From positions 186,001 to 250,000 of the forward strand of contig NZ_JACHJQ010000002.1 of NCBI RefSeq assembly GCF_014203735.1: a stretch of 64,000 bases of DNA, read 5' to 3'. The notes beneath the pieces are model-generated. The model was not told the DNA's origin. It ran no database searches and worked only from the letters and a program-made list of their open reading frames with translations. The stretch is from Actinophytocola algeriensis. Its GTDB lineage: Bacteria > Actinomycetota > Actinomycetes > Mycobacteriales > Pseudonocardiaceae. Position numbers and translations under genes: made by a program. Of this stretch, positions 7,716-16,365 are shown in pieces (position 1 is the first letter of the stretch; the number at the start of each line of letters is the position of its first letter).

Positions 7716-8302
7716 CCCACGATCCGGACGGACTGGTCTTCGACCTCGACGGCACACTCGCCGACACCGCCGTGATCGGCCGGGCCGCGCTCGACGGGAC
7801 GATCGCGGCGTTCGGCATCACGCCCACCGGTGACGCCATGGCGTTGAACGGGATGGCGTTCGCGGACCGCGTCCGGACCATGCGCGGGAACGGCGACCTG
7901 GACGACACGATCACCGACGCCGACCTCGTCGCCGAGTGCGACCGGCAACTCATCGCCATGGCGGGTGACGTCCGGCCGATAGCTCCGGTCGTCGGCATCC
8001 TCCGGCGGGCGCACGGGCGGGTGCCGCTGGCACTGGCGACAGGCAGCACCGGACCCGTCGCCGCGGCCGTGGTCGCCGCGATCGGGCTGGCAGGCGTGTT
8101 CGACGCGATCGTCACCCGCGACGACGTGGCCCGCGGCAAACCCGCCCCCGACTGCTACCTGCGCGCCGCGGCGCTGCTCGGCCTCGACCCCGTCCGCTGC
8201 GTGGCCTACGAGGACACCGCGATCGGGCTCGCGGCCGCCAGTGCCGCCGGGCTGTCCGTTGTGGACGTCCGGCCGCTGGTGCGGAAGAAATTTCCGAGTT
8301 GA
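7712..8302 (+). CDS. HAD-superfamily hydrolase (phosphoglycolate phosphatase / beta-phosphoglucomutase-like)
   Basis: A 196-residue cytosolic phosphatase or mutase of the HAD IA type. Motif I is VFDLDGTLAD, with nucleophile Asp11 and acid/base Asp13. Motif II is LATGST. The Lys of motif III is RGKPAPDCYL, and motif IV is VAYEDTAIGLAAA. A helical cap lies between motifs I and II. The substrate cannot be read from the sequence. It overlaps the upstream TetR stop by 4 nt. Confidence 0.88.
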   Translation: MTHDPDGLVFDLDGTLADTAVIGRAALDGTIAAFGITPTGDAMALNGMAFADRVRTMRGNGDLDDTITDADLVAECDRQLIAMAGDVRPIAPVVGILRRAHGRVPLALATGSTGPVAAAVVAAIGLAGVFDAIVTRDDVARGKPAPDCYLRAAALLGLDPVRCVAYEDTAIGLAAASAAGLSVVDVRPLVRKKFPS

Positions 8303-8363
8303 GGAACTCCTGTGCCCGTGTCACCGTTCTCCGGTTGACCGCGCCGACGAGCACGAGAGGACC

Positions 8364-8444
8364 ATGGACCCGTCCCGAAGTACCGGCGTCCACACCGGAC
8401 GCCGCACCATGACGAGCCCGCCCGCCGGTGAGTCACCGCGATGA
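8364..8444 (+). CDS. Possible 26-residue leader ORF coupled to the CNNM transporter
   Basis: A short ORF starting MDPSRSTGVH and ending PPAGESPR. It has a GAGAGGA ribosome site at 8354-8360 and a stop that overlaps the next start as ATGA (8441-8444). The HAD-to-CNNM gap would otherwise be 138 bp with no other content. The early Asp-Pro and the later Pro-Pro recall the leader peptides of bacterial Mg2+ transporter genes, where ribosome stalling senses Mg2+. That link is speculative. It could instead be an unexpressed chance ORF. Confidence 0.4.
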   Translation: MDPSRSTGVHTGRRTMTSPPAGESPR

Positions 8445-9772
8445 TCACCGTGCTCACGATCCTCGCCGGCATGGCCGTCGTGTTCGCCCTCACTGTCCTC
8501 ACCGGCTACTTCGTCGCGCAGGAGTTCGGCTACATGGCCGTGGACCGCGCGCGGCTCAAGGCCAAGGCCGCCACGGGTGACGCGGGCGCGGAACGCGCCC
8601 TGGGCATCACCCGTCGCACCTCCTTCATGCTGTCCGGCGCCCAGCTCGGCATCACCGTGACCGGCCTGCTCGTCGGTTACGTCGCCGAGCCACTGATCGG
8701 CGCGGGCATCGGCGAACTGCTGGGGGGCGCCGGGGTGCCGACCGCGGTCGGCGTCGCCATGGGCACGGTGTTCGCCCTGTTGTTCTCCACCGTCGTGCAG
8801 ATGGTGTTCGGCGAGCTGTTCCCGAAGAACCTCGCGATCGCCCGGCCAGAACCGGTGGCGCGGCGGCTCGCGTGGTCGACCGCGCTGTACCTCTCGGTGT
8901 TCGGGTGGCTCATCCGGCTGTTCGACCACGCGTCGAACCTGCTGCTCAAGGCGGTGCGGATCGAGCCGGTGCACGACGTCGAGCACGCCGCGACCGCACG
9001 CGACCTCGAGCACATCGTCGCCGCCTCCCGCGACAGCGGCGACCTGCCGGCTGAGCTGTCCACGCTGCTCGACCGCACGCTGGACCTGCACGAGCGGACC
9101 GCGGAGCACGCGATGATCCCCCGCCCGTCGGTCACCACGGTCAGAGGTGGTGCGCCGGTGTCGGAGGCGATCGAGGTGATGGCCGCGTCCCACTCGCGGC
9201 TCCCGGTGCTCGGTACGGACGTGGACGACGTGGTCGGCATCGCGAGCCTGCGCGACCTGCTCGCGCACACCGACCGCGCCACCCCGGTCCGCGACGTGGC
9301 CCGGCCCGCGGTCATGGTGCCGGAGTCACTGCCACTGCCCGCGGTCCTCGCCCGGCTGCGGGACACGGACGACCAGTTCGCGTGCGTGGTCGACGAGTAC
9401 GGCGGCCTCGCCGGGGTGATCACGGTCGAGGACATCGCGGAGGAACTGGTCGGGGAGATCGCCGACGAACACGACACCGAGGGCACGCACCCGCCCGTCC
9501 TCCACGACGGGACCTGGACGCTGCCCGGGGCCACCCACCTCGACGAGGTGGAACGCCTGATCGGCCACGACCTCCCGGAGGGCGACTACGAGACGCTCGC
9601 CGGTCTGGTCATGTCGGAGCTGCAACGACTTCCCGACCCGGGTGACACCGTCGAGATCACCCTGCCGAAACCGGCGGGCACCGCGCGGCCCACGATCACG
9701 GTCACCGTCGAGCAGATCACGCGCCGCGTGCCGCACACGGTGTCGATCACGCTCGTGGAGGCAGGCCGATGA
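8441..9772 (+). CDS. CNNM/CorC-type transporter with CBS pair (hemolysin-like)
   Basis: A 443-residue membrane protein. The N-terminal DUF21 domain has about four membrane segments (about residues 1-195, including SGAQLGITVTGLLVGYVAEPLIG and GELFPKNLAIARPE). A CBS pair follows (about 210-335), then a C-terminal CorC_HlyC domain (about 350-435, with EGDYETLAGLVMSEL). CNNM/CorC proteins move Mg2+ or other divalent cations and sense nucleotides or Mg2+ through the CBS pair. The gene overlaps its paralogue by 4 nt (ATGA at 9769), so a heteromeric or paired function is likely. Confidence 0.9.
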   Translation: MITVLTILAGMAVVFALTVLTGYFVAQEFGYMAVDRARLKAKAATGDAGAERALGITRRTSFMLSGAQLGITVTGLLVGYVAEPLIGAGIGELLGGAGVPTAVGVAMGTVFALLFSTVVQMVFGELFPKNLAIARPEPVARRLAWSTALYLSVFGWLIRLFDHASNLLLKAVRIEPVHDVEHAATARDLEHIVAASRDSGDLPAELSTLLDRTLDLHERTAEHAMIPRPSVTTVRGGAPVSEAIEVMAASHSRLPVLGTDVDDVVGIASLRDLLAHTDRATPVRDVARPAVMVPESLPLPAVLARLRDTDDQFACVVDEYGGLAGVITVEDIAEELVGEIADEHDTEGTHPPVLHDGTWTLPGATHLDEVERLIGHDLPEGDYETLAGLVMSELQRLPDPGDTVEITLPKPAGTARPTITVTVEQITRRVPHTVSITLVEAGR

Positions 9773-10779
9773 GTGGTATGAGCACCTGGGTCGCCCTGGC
9801 CGTCTCGGCGGGGATCGTCGCGCTGAGCGCGTTCTTCGTCGCGATCGAGTTCGCGCTCGTCGCCGCCCGGCGCCACCGCCTCGAGGAGGCGGCGGAGAAG
9901 AGCTACGCCGCACGGGCCGCGCTCGCCAGTGCCCGTGACCTGTCGCTGCTGCTGGCCGGGTCGCAACTCGGCATCACGCTGTGCACGCTGGCGCTCGGCG
10001 CGATCACCAAACCCGCCGTGCACCACATGATGACGCCGCTGATCACCGGGTGGGGCCTGCCCGAGGTGACGGCGGACGTGCTCGCGTTCGTGCTCTCGCT
10101 GATCGTGGTCACCTTCGTGCACCTGGTGGTCGGCGAGATGGCGCCCAAGTCGTGGGCCATCGCGCACCCGGAACGGTCGGCGACACTGCTCGCGATCCCC
10201 ATGCGCGGGTTCATGTGGCTGACCCGCCCGATCCTGGTGGCTCTCAACGGCGCCGCGAACTGGTGCCTGCACCGCTTCGGGGTGGAGGCGGTGGACGAGA
10301 TGTCCGAGGGCCGCGGCCCGGACGACCTGCGCCAGCTGCTCGACCACTCCGCGCGAGCGGGTGTGCTGGACCCGGCCCGCCACGAACGCCTCGCGGCGGC
10401 ACTGGAGGTCAACGTCCGTCCACTGAGGACGATCCGGCGGCCGATCACCGAGCTGGCCGAGGTCTCCCCGGACGCGGGCCCCGCCGACATCGCCCGCGTG
10501 GCGCACGAGACCGGACACCTCCGGCTCGTCGTGCGCGCACACGGGCGCCCGCTGGGCGTGGTCCACGTCCGGGATGCCGTGACCCGGCAGGAAAGCACCA
10601 CCGCGGCGGACCTCATGCGCCCGGTCAGGACCCTGACCGCCGACACCCCGATCTACGCGGCGCTCAGCACCATGCGCGAGTCCCGCAACCACCTCGCACT
10701 GGTCGAGGAGGACGGGGAGCTGATCGGGCTGGTCACGTTGCAGGACCTGCTCGACCAGCTCCTGCTGCCGACCACCTGA
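9769..10779 (+). CDS. Second CNNM-type transporter with CBS pair
   Basis: A 336-residue paralogue of the preceding gene. The DUF21 membrane domain covers about residues 1-190 (GSQLGITLCTLALGAITKPAV, VGEMAPKSWAIAHPERSA), and a CBS pair lies at about 215-330. It lacks the C-terminal CorC_HlyC domain that the first protein carries. Such short/long CNNM pairs are common in actinobacteria. It is translated from an ATG overlapping the upstream stop. Probable function is divalent-cation transport together with its neighbour. Confidence 0.9.
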   Translation: MSGMSTWVALAVSAGIVALSAFFVAIEFALVAARRHRLEEAAEKSYAARAALASARDLSLLLAGSQLGITLCTLALGAITKPAVHHMMTPLITGWGLPEVTADVLAFVLSLIVVTFVHLVVGEMAPKSWAIAHPERSATLLAIPMRGFMWLTRPILVALNGAANWCLHRFGVEAVDEMSEGRGPDDLRQLLDHSARAGVLDPARHERLAAALEVNVRPLRTIRRPITELAEVSPDAGPADIARVAHETGHLRLVVRAHGRPLGVVHVRDAVTRQESTTAADLMRPVRTLTADTPIYAALSTMRESRNHLALVEEDGELIGLVTLQDLLDQLLLPTT

Positions 10780-10831
10780 CCGCCGACGAGGAGGGTGAAG
10801 CGATGGCGCCGGTCGCGCTCACGACGCTGCG

Positions 10832-11344
10832 ATGACCACCCCCGACGAACTGGTGACCACCCGGTTGTCCTTGCGGCGCCCGGAAAGCGGCGACGCGGCA
10901 GCTGTGCTCGCCGTGCATTCCGACCCGCGCGCCTGTGCCCACAACCCGGCCGACGCGCTGACGACACCGGCCGAGGCCGAGGAGCTGGTCGGCCGGTGGC
11001 AGGACCACTGGCGGCGCTTCGGGTTCGGCTACTGGGTCGTCCGCAGGCGCGGCACGCTCCCGGTGCTCGGGTTCTGCGGCCTCAAGCGCATGGCGCTGCA
11101 CGGCGAGCCCGTCCTCAACCTGTTCTACCGCTTCGACCCGGCCTGCTGGGGCGACGGCATCGCGAGCGAGGCGGCCACCGAGGTCGTGCGGTGGGCGGCC
11201 CCGCTCGGCGAGACCGTCGTGGCGCGGGTCCGGCCCGCGAACACCGCGTCGCAGCGGGTGGCGGTCCGCGCCGGGCTGACCCGCGCGGAACACCTCGACG
11301 AACACGGTCAGGACGGCCTCGACTGGCTCTACACCCTGGCCTGA
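10832..11344 (+). CDS. GNAT family N-acetyltransferase (RimJ-like)
   Basis: A 170-residue cytosolic acyl-CoA transferase. It begins with the RimJ/RimL signature TTRLSLRRPESGDAAAV. It has the fold's central strand (LNLFYRFDPACWGDGIASEAA, where the CoA pyrophosphate loop is WGDGIAS) and the C-terminal VRPANTASQRVAVRAGL. The substrate is unknown: a protein N-terminus or a small amine. It follows the CNNM pair after 52 bp. Its 3' end overlaps the convergent EamA gene by 16 bp. Confidence 0.88.
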   Translation: MTTPDELVTTRLSLRRPESGDAAAVLAVHSDPRACAHNPADALTTPAEAEELVGRWQDHWRRFGFGYWVVRRRGTLPVLGFCGLKRMALHGEPVLNLFYRFDPACWGDGIASEAATEVVRWAAPLGETVVARVRPANTASQRVAVRAGLTRAEHLDEHGQDGLDWLYTLA

Positions 11345-12189
11345 GCCCGCACCGGCCTGCCCAGTGCGATGCCCACCAGTACCAGCAGCAGCCCGCACAC
11401 CTGCCGCAGGCTCAGCACCTCCCCGGCGACCGCGGTGCCGAGCAGCACGCCGGTCACCGGGTTGAGCAGCCCGACGAGACCGACCGTGCCCGCGTCGAGG
11501 TGGCGCAGTCCCGCGAACCACGCCGCGAAGGCGAGGGCGGTGGCGACCACCGCCACGTAGCCGAACCCCAGCACCGCCGGACCGTCGAGCACCGGCGGCG
11601 AGCCCTCCACCAGCACCGCGACCGGCAGCAGCACGAGCCCGCCCGCGACGAGCTGCCACGACGTCAGCGACAGCACGTCGACGCCGTCGCCCCACTTCTT
11701 CGTCAGCACGTACCCGCACGACGACATGACCATCGCCGCGACCGACGCCAGCACGCCGCGTGCGTCGGCCGCGACCGCGCCGGTGAACAACATCAGCACG
11801 ACACCCGCGATGCCGACCGCCGCGCCGAGGAGGTGCCGGGACCTCGGCGGGGACGCCAGCAGCAGCCACGCGAACAGCATCATCACGACCGGTGAGGTCG
11901 CCATGACCGTCGCCGCGACGCTCGTCGGCAGCAGCTGCGCGGCCACGTAGATCAGCACGAAGAACGCGCCCACGTTCAGCGTGCCGAGCACCGGCGCGCG
12001 CCACCACCACGCGCCGCGGGGCAGCCGCCCGCGGACCGCGAGCAGCACGAGCCCGGCGGGCAGCGCCCGCAGCAGTCCGCCGTACAGCGGCGAGTCCGCG
12101 GGCAGGAACTCGTGCGTGACGTAGTAGTTGGAGCCCCAGGCGACCGGCGCGATGGCGGTGACCAGCGCCCACCGCAAAGTAGCTTCCAT
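11329..12189 (-). CDS. EamA/DMT family exporter
   Basis: A 286-residue inner-membrane protein with about ten hydrophobic helices and two EamA repeats (first GSNYYVTHEFLP, second SLTSWQLVAGGLVLLPVAVLV). This is the drug/metabolite transporter superfamily, which exports amino acids, nucleosides or small metabolites. The ATG at 12189 (MEATLRWAL) was chosen. The same frame stays open far upstream, but only because it runs antisense through the MarR gene. The start codon lies inside a 14-bp palindrome, and the divergent MarR regulator is the likely repressor. Confidence 0.9.
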   Translation of the reverse strand: MEATLRWALVTAIAPVAWGSNYYVTHEFLPADSPLYGGLLRALPAGLVLLAVRGRLPRGAWWWRAPVLGTLNVGAFFVLIYVAAQLLPTSVAATVMATSPVVMMLFAWLLLASPPRSRHLLGAAVGIAGVVLMLFTGAVAADARGVLASVAAMVMSSCGYVLTKKWGDGVDVLSLTSWQLVAGGLVLLPVAVLVEGSPPVLDGPAVLGFGYVAVVATALAFAAWFAGLRHLDAGTVGLVGLLNPVTGVLLGTAVAGEVLSLRQVCGLLLVLVGIALGRPVRAQARV

Positions 12190-12223
12190 GGAAGCCACTA
12201 TATCTTCCCGGGAAGGTATAGTG
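12182..12223. promoter_or_regulatory. Two adjacent palindromes in the EamA/MarR divergent promoter
   Basis: GCTTCCATGGAAGC (12182-12195) is a perfect 14-bp palindrome over the EamA start codon. Next to it, 12196-12223 is a 28-bp palindrome with a single mismatched pair. Its arms begin CACTATA and its core is CTTCCCGGGAAG. Both contain CTTCC/GGAAG half-sites with centres 21 bp apart, two helical turns. Probable MarR operators, autoregulatory and controlling the exporter. Confidence 0.8.
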
Positions 12224-12228
12224 ACCCC

Positions 12229-12729
12229 GTGCCGCCCGACCACGTCGCCCGCATCCAGGCCGAATGGGCCCGCGAACGCCCCGACCTCGACGTCGGCCCG
12301 CAGGGCGTGATCGGCCGCCTGCACCGGCTCGCCGGTCACCTCACCGAGCAGCTCCTGGTGGTGTACCGGCGGTTCGGCCTCGGCGAGGGCGACTTCGACG
12401 TGCTCGCGACGCTGCGCCGCGCCGGGCCGCCGTACGAGCGGGCGCCCGGCGAGCTGGCCCAGTTCACGATGGTCACGACCGGTGCGATGACCAAGCGGAT
12501 CGACCGGCTCGAACGCGACGGACTGGTCACCCGCAGGCGCAGCACCGCCGACGGCCGCGGCCGGGTCGTCGCGCTGACCGCCGCCGGCCGGGAGCTGATC
12601 GACGCGGCGTTCACCGAGCACATGCACAACGAGCGCAGGCTCCTCGACGAGCTGGCCCCCGAGGACGCGGCGGCGCTCGAAGCCCTGCTGACCACGTGGC
12701 TGGCCCGGTTCGAGACGCCCCACGACTGA
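12229..12729 (+). CDS. MarR family transcriptional regulator
   Basis: A 166-residue dimeric regulator. The winged helix spans about residues 45-115: LGEGDFDVLATLRRAG, then LAQFTMVTTGAMTKRIDRLERDGLVTRRRS, then the wing with DGRGRVVALTAAG. The GTG at 12229 was chosen; upstream in-frame codons cross the palindromes. GGAAGG at 12211-12216 is a distant RBS. It is divergent from the EamA exporter, the classical layout for a phenolic- or drug-responsive MarR and its efflux target. The downstream hydroxyquinol genes may also fall under its control. Confidence 0.9.
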   Translation: MPPDHVARIQAEWARERPDLDVGPQGVIGRLHRLAGHLTEQLLVVYRRFGLGEGDFDVLATLRRAGPPYERAPGELAQFTMVTTGAMTKRIDRLERDGLVTRRRSTADGRGRVVALTAAGRELIDAAFTEHMHNERRLLDELAPEDAAALEALLTTWLARFETPHD

Positions 12730-12781
12730 ACCACGAGGCCGTCGTGGTCGCGTGCACGACCGGCACGGCGATACTGGGCCG

Positions 12782-13819
12782 ATGAGCATCCGGTTCGTCC
12801 ACGAGACCCGCCCCCAGCGGGTGCGGTTCGGCTCCGGCGAGGCGGCCACCGCGCTGGCGGAGGAGGTCGCACTGCTCGGCGCGGCGCGGGTCATGGTGAT
12901 CACCACCGCGTCCGCGAAGGCGGCGGCCGACCGGATCACCGAGGGGTTGCCGGTCGCGCTGCTCCACGACGACGTCGCCATGCACGTGCCCGTCGAGGTC
13001 GCGGACCGAGCCCGGCAGGCGGCCGCCGGCCACGGCGCCGACGCGCTCGTCAGCATCGGCGGCGGGTCGGCGACCGGGCTCGCGAAGGCGGTGGCGCTGA
13101 CCAGCGGGCTGCCGGTGGTGGCGGTCCCGACCACGTACGCCGGGTCGGAGGCCACCGACATGTGGGGCCTGACCGAGGACGCACGCAAGACGACCGGCAC
13201 CGACCCGCGCGTACTGCCGAGGGCGATCGTCTACGACGCCGAGCTGACCACGTCGCTGCCGGTACCGCTGAGCGTGGCGTCCGGGGTGAACGCGCTCGCA
13301 CACTGCGTCGACTCGATGTGGGCACCGCGCACGGACCCGGTCGACCAGGCACTCGCCGTCGAGGGCATCCGCGCGCTGCGGACCGGCCTGCCGATGGTCG
13401 TCGCGGACCCGGGCGGGCGCGAAGGCCGCGAGCACACGCTGTACGCGGCGTACCTGGCCGCGGTGGCGTTCGCGTCCGCCGGTGCCGGACTGCACCACAA
13501 GATCTGCCACGTCCTGGGCGGGATGTTCGGGCTCCCGCACGCACAGACCCACGCGGTGGTGCTGCCACACGTGCTGGAGTTCAACGGCCCCGCGGCACCG
13601 GCGGTGTACCGCCGGATCACCGACGCGCTGGGTGGTTCTCTCCCGATCCTGCTGGACTCGCTGGAGGCACCGAAAGCCTTGCGGGAACTCGGTTTCGACG
13701 AGTCCGACCTCCCGTCGGCGGTCGAGGCGATCCTGCCCGCGGTCCCGCCGGGCAACCCACGGCCGGTGACGGCCGAGGACATGACCGCGCTACTGCACGC
13801 CGCCTGGGAGGGCCGATGA
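12782..13819 (+). CDS. Maleylacetate reductase (iron-containing alcohol dehydrogenase superfamily)
   Basis: Reduces maleylacetate to 3-oxoadipate with NAD(P)H, the last step of the hydroxyquinol/resorcinol branch. It has 345 residues. Seen: the N-terminal [15 protein letters not shown], the nucleotide loop [30 protein letters not shown], and the C-terminal helical domain with [36 protein letters not shown]. The ATG at 12782 ([11 protein letters not shown]) was chosen over one 10 codons earlier. Its stop overlaps the dioxygenase start (ATGA at 13816), so the two enzymes of the pathway are translationally coupled. Confidence 0.9.
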   Translation: MSIRFVHETRPQRVRFGSGEAATALAEEVALLGAARVMVITTASAKAAADRITEGLPVALLHDDVAMHVPVEVADRARQAAAGHGADALVSIGGGSATGLAKAVALTSGLPVVAVPTTYAGSEATDMWGLTEDARKTTGTDPRVLPRAIVYDAELTTSLPVPLSVASGVNALAHCVDSMWAPRTDPVDQALAVEGIRALRTGLPMVVADPGGREGREHTLYAAYLAAVAFASAGAGLHHKICHVLGGMFGLPHAQTHAVVLPHVLEFNGPAAPAVYRRITDALGGSLPILLDSLEAPKALRELGFDESDLPSAVEAILPAVPPGNPRPVTAEDMTALLHAAWEGR

Positions 13820-14691
13820 GCGGGGCACAGGACGACCGCGAACAACGGCTGACCAACGAGGTGGTCGCGTCGTTCGACGACGCGGCCGACCCCCGGCTGC
13901 GCACCGTGCTGCAGGCACTCACGAGGCACCTGCACGCGTTCCTGCGCGAGGTCCGGCTGACCGAGGACGAGTGGCGGTCGGCGATCACGTTCCTCACCGA
14001 GACGGGTCACCTCACCGACGACCGGCGCCAGGAGTTCATCCTGCTGTCGGACGTACTGGGCGCCTCGATGCAGACGGTCGCGATCAACGACGAGGCCCAC
14101 GCGAACGCCACCGAGGCCACGGTGTTCGGGCCGTTCTTCGTGGCGGGCTCCCCGAAGATCGAGCTGGGCGGCGACCTGGCGGGCGGCGGACCGGGCGAGC
14201 CGTGCTGGGTGGCGGGCACGGTCACCGACACCGACGGCAACCCGGTGCCGGACGCGCTGATCGAGGTGTGGGAGGCGGACGAGGACGGCTACTACGACGT
14301 CCAGTACGACGACGACCGGGTGGCGGCCCGAGGCCACCTGCGCACGGATGCCGCCGGTGGCTACCGCTTCTGGGCCCTGACCCCGACCCCGTACCCGATC
14401 CCCCACGACGGCCCGGTCGGCAGCCTCCTGGCGGCGGCGGGCCGCTCCCCGATGCGGGCGGCCCACCTGCACTTCATGGTCCGCGCGGACGGCAGACGAA
14501 CCCTGGTGACCCACATCTTCGTCCGTGGCGACGAGTACCTCGACCGGGACTCGGTGTTCGGCGTCACGCCGTCACTGGTGAAGGACTTCACCCGGGAGGC
14601 GGCGGGCACCCCGACCCCGGACGGCCGCGACGTCGGCGGCCGCACGTGGTCGAGGGTCCGGTTCGACATCGTGCTGGCACCACTCGCCTGA
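13816..14691 (+). CDS. Hydroxyquinol 1,2-dioxygenase (intradiol)
   Basis: Cleaves 1,2,4-trihydroxybenzene to maleylacetate with Fe(III). It has 291 residues. Seen: an N-terminal helical dimerisation domain ([19 protein letters not shown]), [10 protein letters not shown], and the beta-sandwich core with [14 protein letters not shown] and [14 protein letters not shown]. The iron ligands are the Tyr residues in these two segments and two His in [10 protein letters not shown]. The family assignment to hydroxyquinol rather than catechol or chlorocatechol rests mainly on pairing with maleylacetate reductase. No upper-pathway hydroxylase lies in the window. Confidence 0.88.
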   Translation: MSGAQDDREQRLTNEVVASFDDAADPRLRTVLQALTRHLHAFLREVRLTEDEWRSAITFLTETGHLTDDRRQEFILLSDVLGASMQTVAINDEAHANATEATVFGPFFVAGSPKIELGGDLAGGGPGEPCWVAGTVTDTDGNPVPDALIEVWEADEDGYYDVQYDDDRVAARGHLRTDAAGGYRFWALTPTPYPIPHDGPVGSLLAAAGRSPMRAAHLHFMVRADGRRTLVTHIFVRGDEYLDRDSVFGVTPSLVKDFTREAAGTPTPDGRDVGGRTWSRVRFDIVLAPLA

Positions 14692-14872
14692 CCGTGCGGC
14701 GGGAAACACCAGCGGCACCACCAAATGGGCGGCTGAACCCCTGAAGCTCCTGACTTCCGTGGGAATTCCTCACCAATCACCCGTGTGGTTTCCACGTTCG
14801 AGCGGTGGTCACCACTTCGCTGGTTAGTGTGGAATTCGGTCCAGTCGCCGAAATCCCCTGCGAGGTAAGGAA

Positions 14873-15595
14873 ATGAACCGCCGCGATCTGCTTCGTTCCA
14901 CGATGGGGGCCGCTACCGCTGTCGCGGTGGCCGGGCTTGTTGGACCGTCTACCGTGGCCGCCGCGCAGGCGGCCGCACACAGCAGGCCGGGCACCTTACG
15001 GGTGCGGATCCTCATGTACGACGGCGTCGAGGAGGTCGACTCGATCGGGCCCGCCGAGGTGTTCGACATCGCGCGGGTGTACTTCGACGCGAAGATCGAC
15101 GTGAAGTACGTGACCGTCGACGAGCCGAGGGTGATCACCATGAACCGCGGCGCGAAGATGGTCGTCGAGCACCGGTGGCGCGCGCAGGACGCGGACCTCG
15201 TCGTCGTACCCGGTGGTGGGTGGCGGGATCCGGCGGCGCCGGGTACGCACGTCGAGATCGCGCGCGGTGTGCTGCCCAGGGCGATCGCGGACGCGCACGA
15301 CGGCAGGCGGATCATCGCCGGCGTGTGCGTCGGCGTGATGCTGATGTCGGCGGCCGGGCTCACCAGGGACCGGCCCTGCACCACGCACACGCTCGCGAAG
15401 GAACGCCTGGAGTCGGAAGGCGGCATCATCAAGAAGGCCCGTGTCGTCGACGCGGGCACGGTGGTCACCGCGGGCGGAGTCACCTCCGGCATCGACCAGG
15501 CGTTGTGGTTGGTGGAGCGGGAGTTCGGGCCGGACATGGCGACCGGCGTCGAGGGCGTCCTCGAGCACGAGCGCCGCGGCGTCGTGTGGCGTTAG
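14873..15595 (+). CDS. Tat-exported DJ-1/PfpI family protein
   Basis: A 240-residue protein with a twin-arginine signal (MNRRDLLRS, hydrophobic run to about residue 34, ending AAAQAAA). The mature part is a DJ-1/PfpI fold: ILMYDGVEEVDSIGPAEVFDIA, then the nucleophile elbow GVCVGVMLMSAAGL with Cys152. Relatives include isonitrile hydratase and AraC-associated DJ-1 domains; most DJ-1 proteins are cytosolic, so Tat export is notable. RBS GAGGTAAGGA lies just upstream. Its end overlaps the convergent next gene by 4 bp. The catalytic role is unknown. Confidence 0.85.
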   Translation: MNRRDLLRSTMGAATAVAVAGLVGPSTVAAAQAAAHSRPGTLRVRILMYDGVEEVDSIGPAEVFDIARVYFDAKIDVKYVTVDEPRVITMNRGAKMVVEHRWRAQDADLVVVPGGGWRDPAAPGTHVEIARGVLPRAIADAHDGRRIIAGVCVGVMLMSAAGLTRDRPCTTHTLAKERLESEGGIIKKARVVDAGTVVTAGGVTSGIDQALWLVEREFGPDMATGVEGVLEHERRGVVWR

Positions 15596-16248
15596 CGGGA
15601 CTCGTCGTCGTTGTCGGGGACCGCCCGGTGCTGTTCCTGCACGTCGGCGGGGTTGGCCTCGCCGACCGGCTCCACGCCGGCGGTGTCCTCGTCGGTGTCC
15701 TGGTCGTCGGTGACGGCGAGTTGCTGTTCCAGCAGGTCGGCTTCGTCCGCCGTGGGCTCCGGGTACATGACGGCCTCCAATGGCTCTGTCTGCTCGCTCC
15801 AGTGGAGCAGTCCGATCGTCATCGTCAGCGCGCGGCGGACAGTGTCGAGCCCCGTCTCCAGCCCCGTGCTCTCCCCGACCCCGCGCACGGCGAGGTCCAG
15901 CTGGAACGACGCGTCCTCCGGGCTGTCGTTCAGGTCGGCGAGCATGGCCCGGATGGTCGCGCGCACCGGCGGTTCCAGGTCGTCGATGCCGACCTGGTCG
16001 TTCCCGTCGTCGCGCAGGTCGATCGCGAACGCGGCGCGGTCCCGCAGCGGCCCCGCGCTCTCCCGCACCGCCGTCGTCGCCACGTTGATCAGCTCGGCGA
16101 CGATCTCGCGCACGTAGCCGCGCAGGTCGGCCGCCGGGTGGGCGGCCACCGTCTCCAGTGTCTCGGTCAGCCCGATCTGGTCGGCGTCAAGTACGCAGTG
16201 CACCAGCTGGTGGGCGGTGGCCTGCGCTTCTGGGTCCTCGCTGCGCAT
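15592..16248 (-). CDS. Hypothetical acidic protein
   Basis: 218 residues, not recognised. A helical N-terminal two-thirds (ATAHQLVHCVLDADQIGLTE, LRGYVREIVAELINVATTAV, ALTMTIGLLHWSEQTEPLEAV) is followed by a very acidic, probably disordered tail rich in Asp, Glu and Gln from about residue 165. No signal peptide or membrane segment is present. GGGAGAG lies about 4 nt before the ATG. It is next to the two stress-type membrane genes on the same or divergent strands but has its own upstream gap. No function can be assigned. Confidence 0.7.
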   Translation of the reverse strand: MRSEDPEAQATAHQLVHCVLDADQIGLTETLETVAAHPAADLRGYVREIVAELINVATTAVRESAGPLRDRAAFAIDLRDDGNDQVGIDDLEPPVRATIRAMLADLNDSPEDASFQLDLAVRGVGESTGLETGLDTVRRALTMTIGLLHWSEQTEPLEAVMYPEPTADEADLLEQQLAVTDDQDTDEDTAGVEPVGEANPADVQEQHRAVPDNDDESR

Positions 16249-16320
16249 CGATCTCTCCCTCGGTGCTCGGCGTGGTGCCGGACGGGGAATGCCCGGGTGG
16301 AACCGCGCCCAAACATGCCG

Positions 16321-16348
16321 GTGGCGGCCGGGGGACCCCGGCCGCCAC
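16321..16348 (-). terminator. Terminator hairpin behind the small hydrophobic protein gene
   Basis: A nearly perfect GC-only inverted repeat, GTGGCGGCCGGGG (16321-16333) and its complement (16336-16348), separated by 2 nt. It lies 17 nt beyond the stop codon of the minus-strand gene at 16366. A short TTT follows in the direction of transcription. Confidence 0.7.
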
Positions 16349-16365
16349 GGCAGTACACCGGACCG

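Noticed and set aside
8303-8440. An M-box (ykoK) Mg2+ riboswitch before the CNNM genes
   Set aside because: The gap of 138 bp shows none of the conserved M-box blocks. Only the short leader ORF was retained.
11329-13200. A long minus-strand frame that would fuse an N-terminal extension to the EamA exporter
   Set aside because: The extension lies antisense to the MarR and maleylacetate reductase genes. The exporter has a natural start at 12189.
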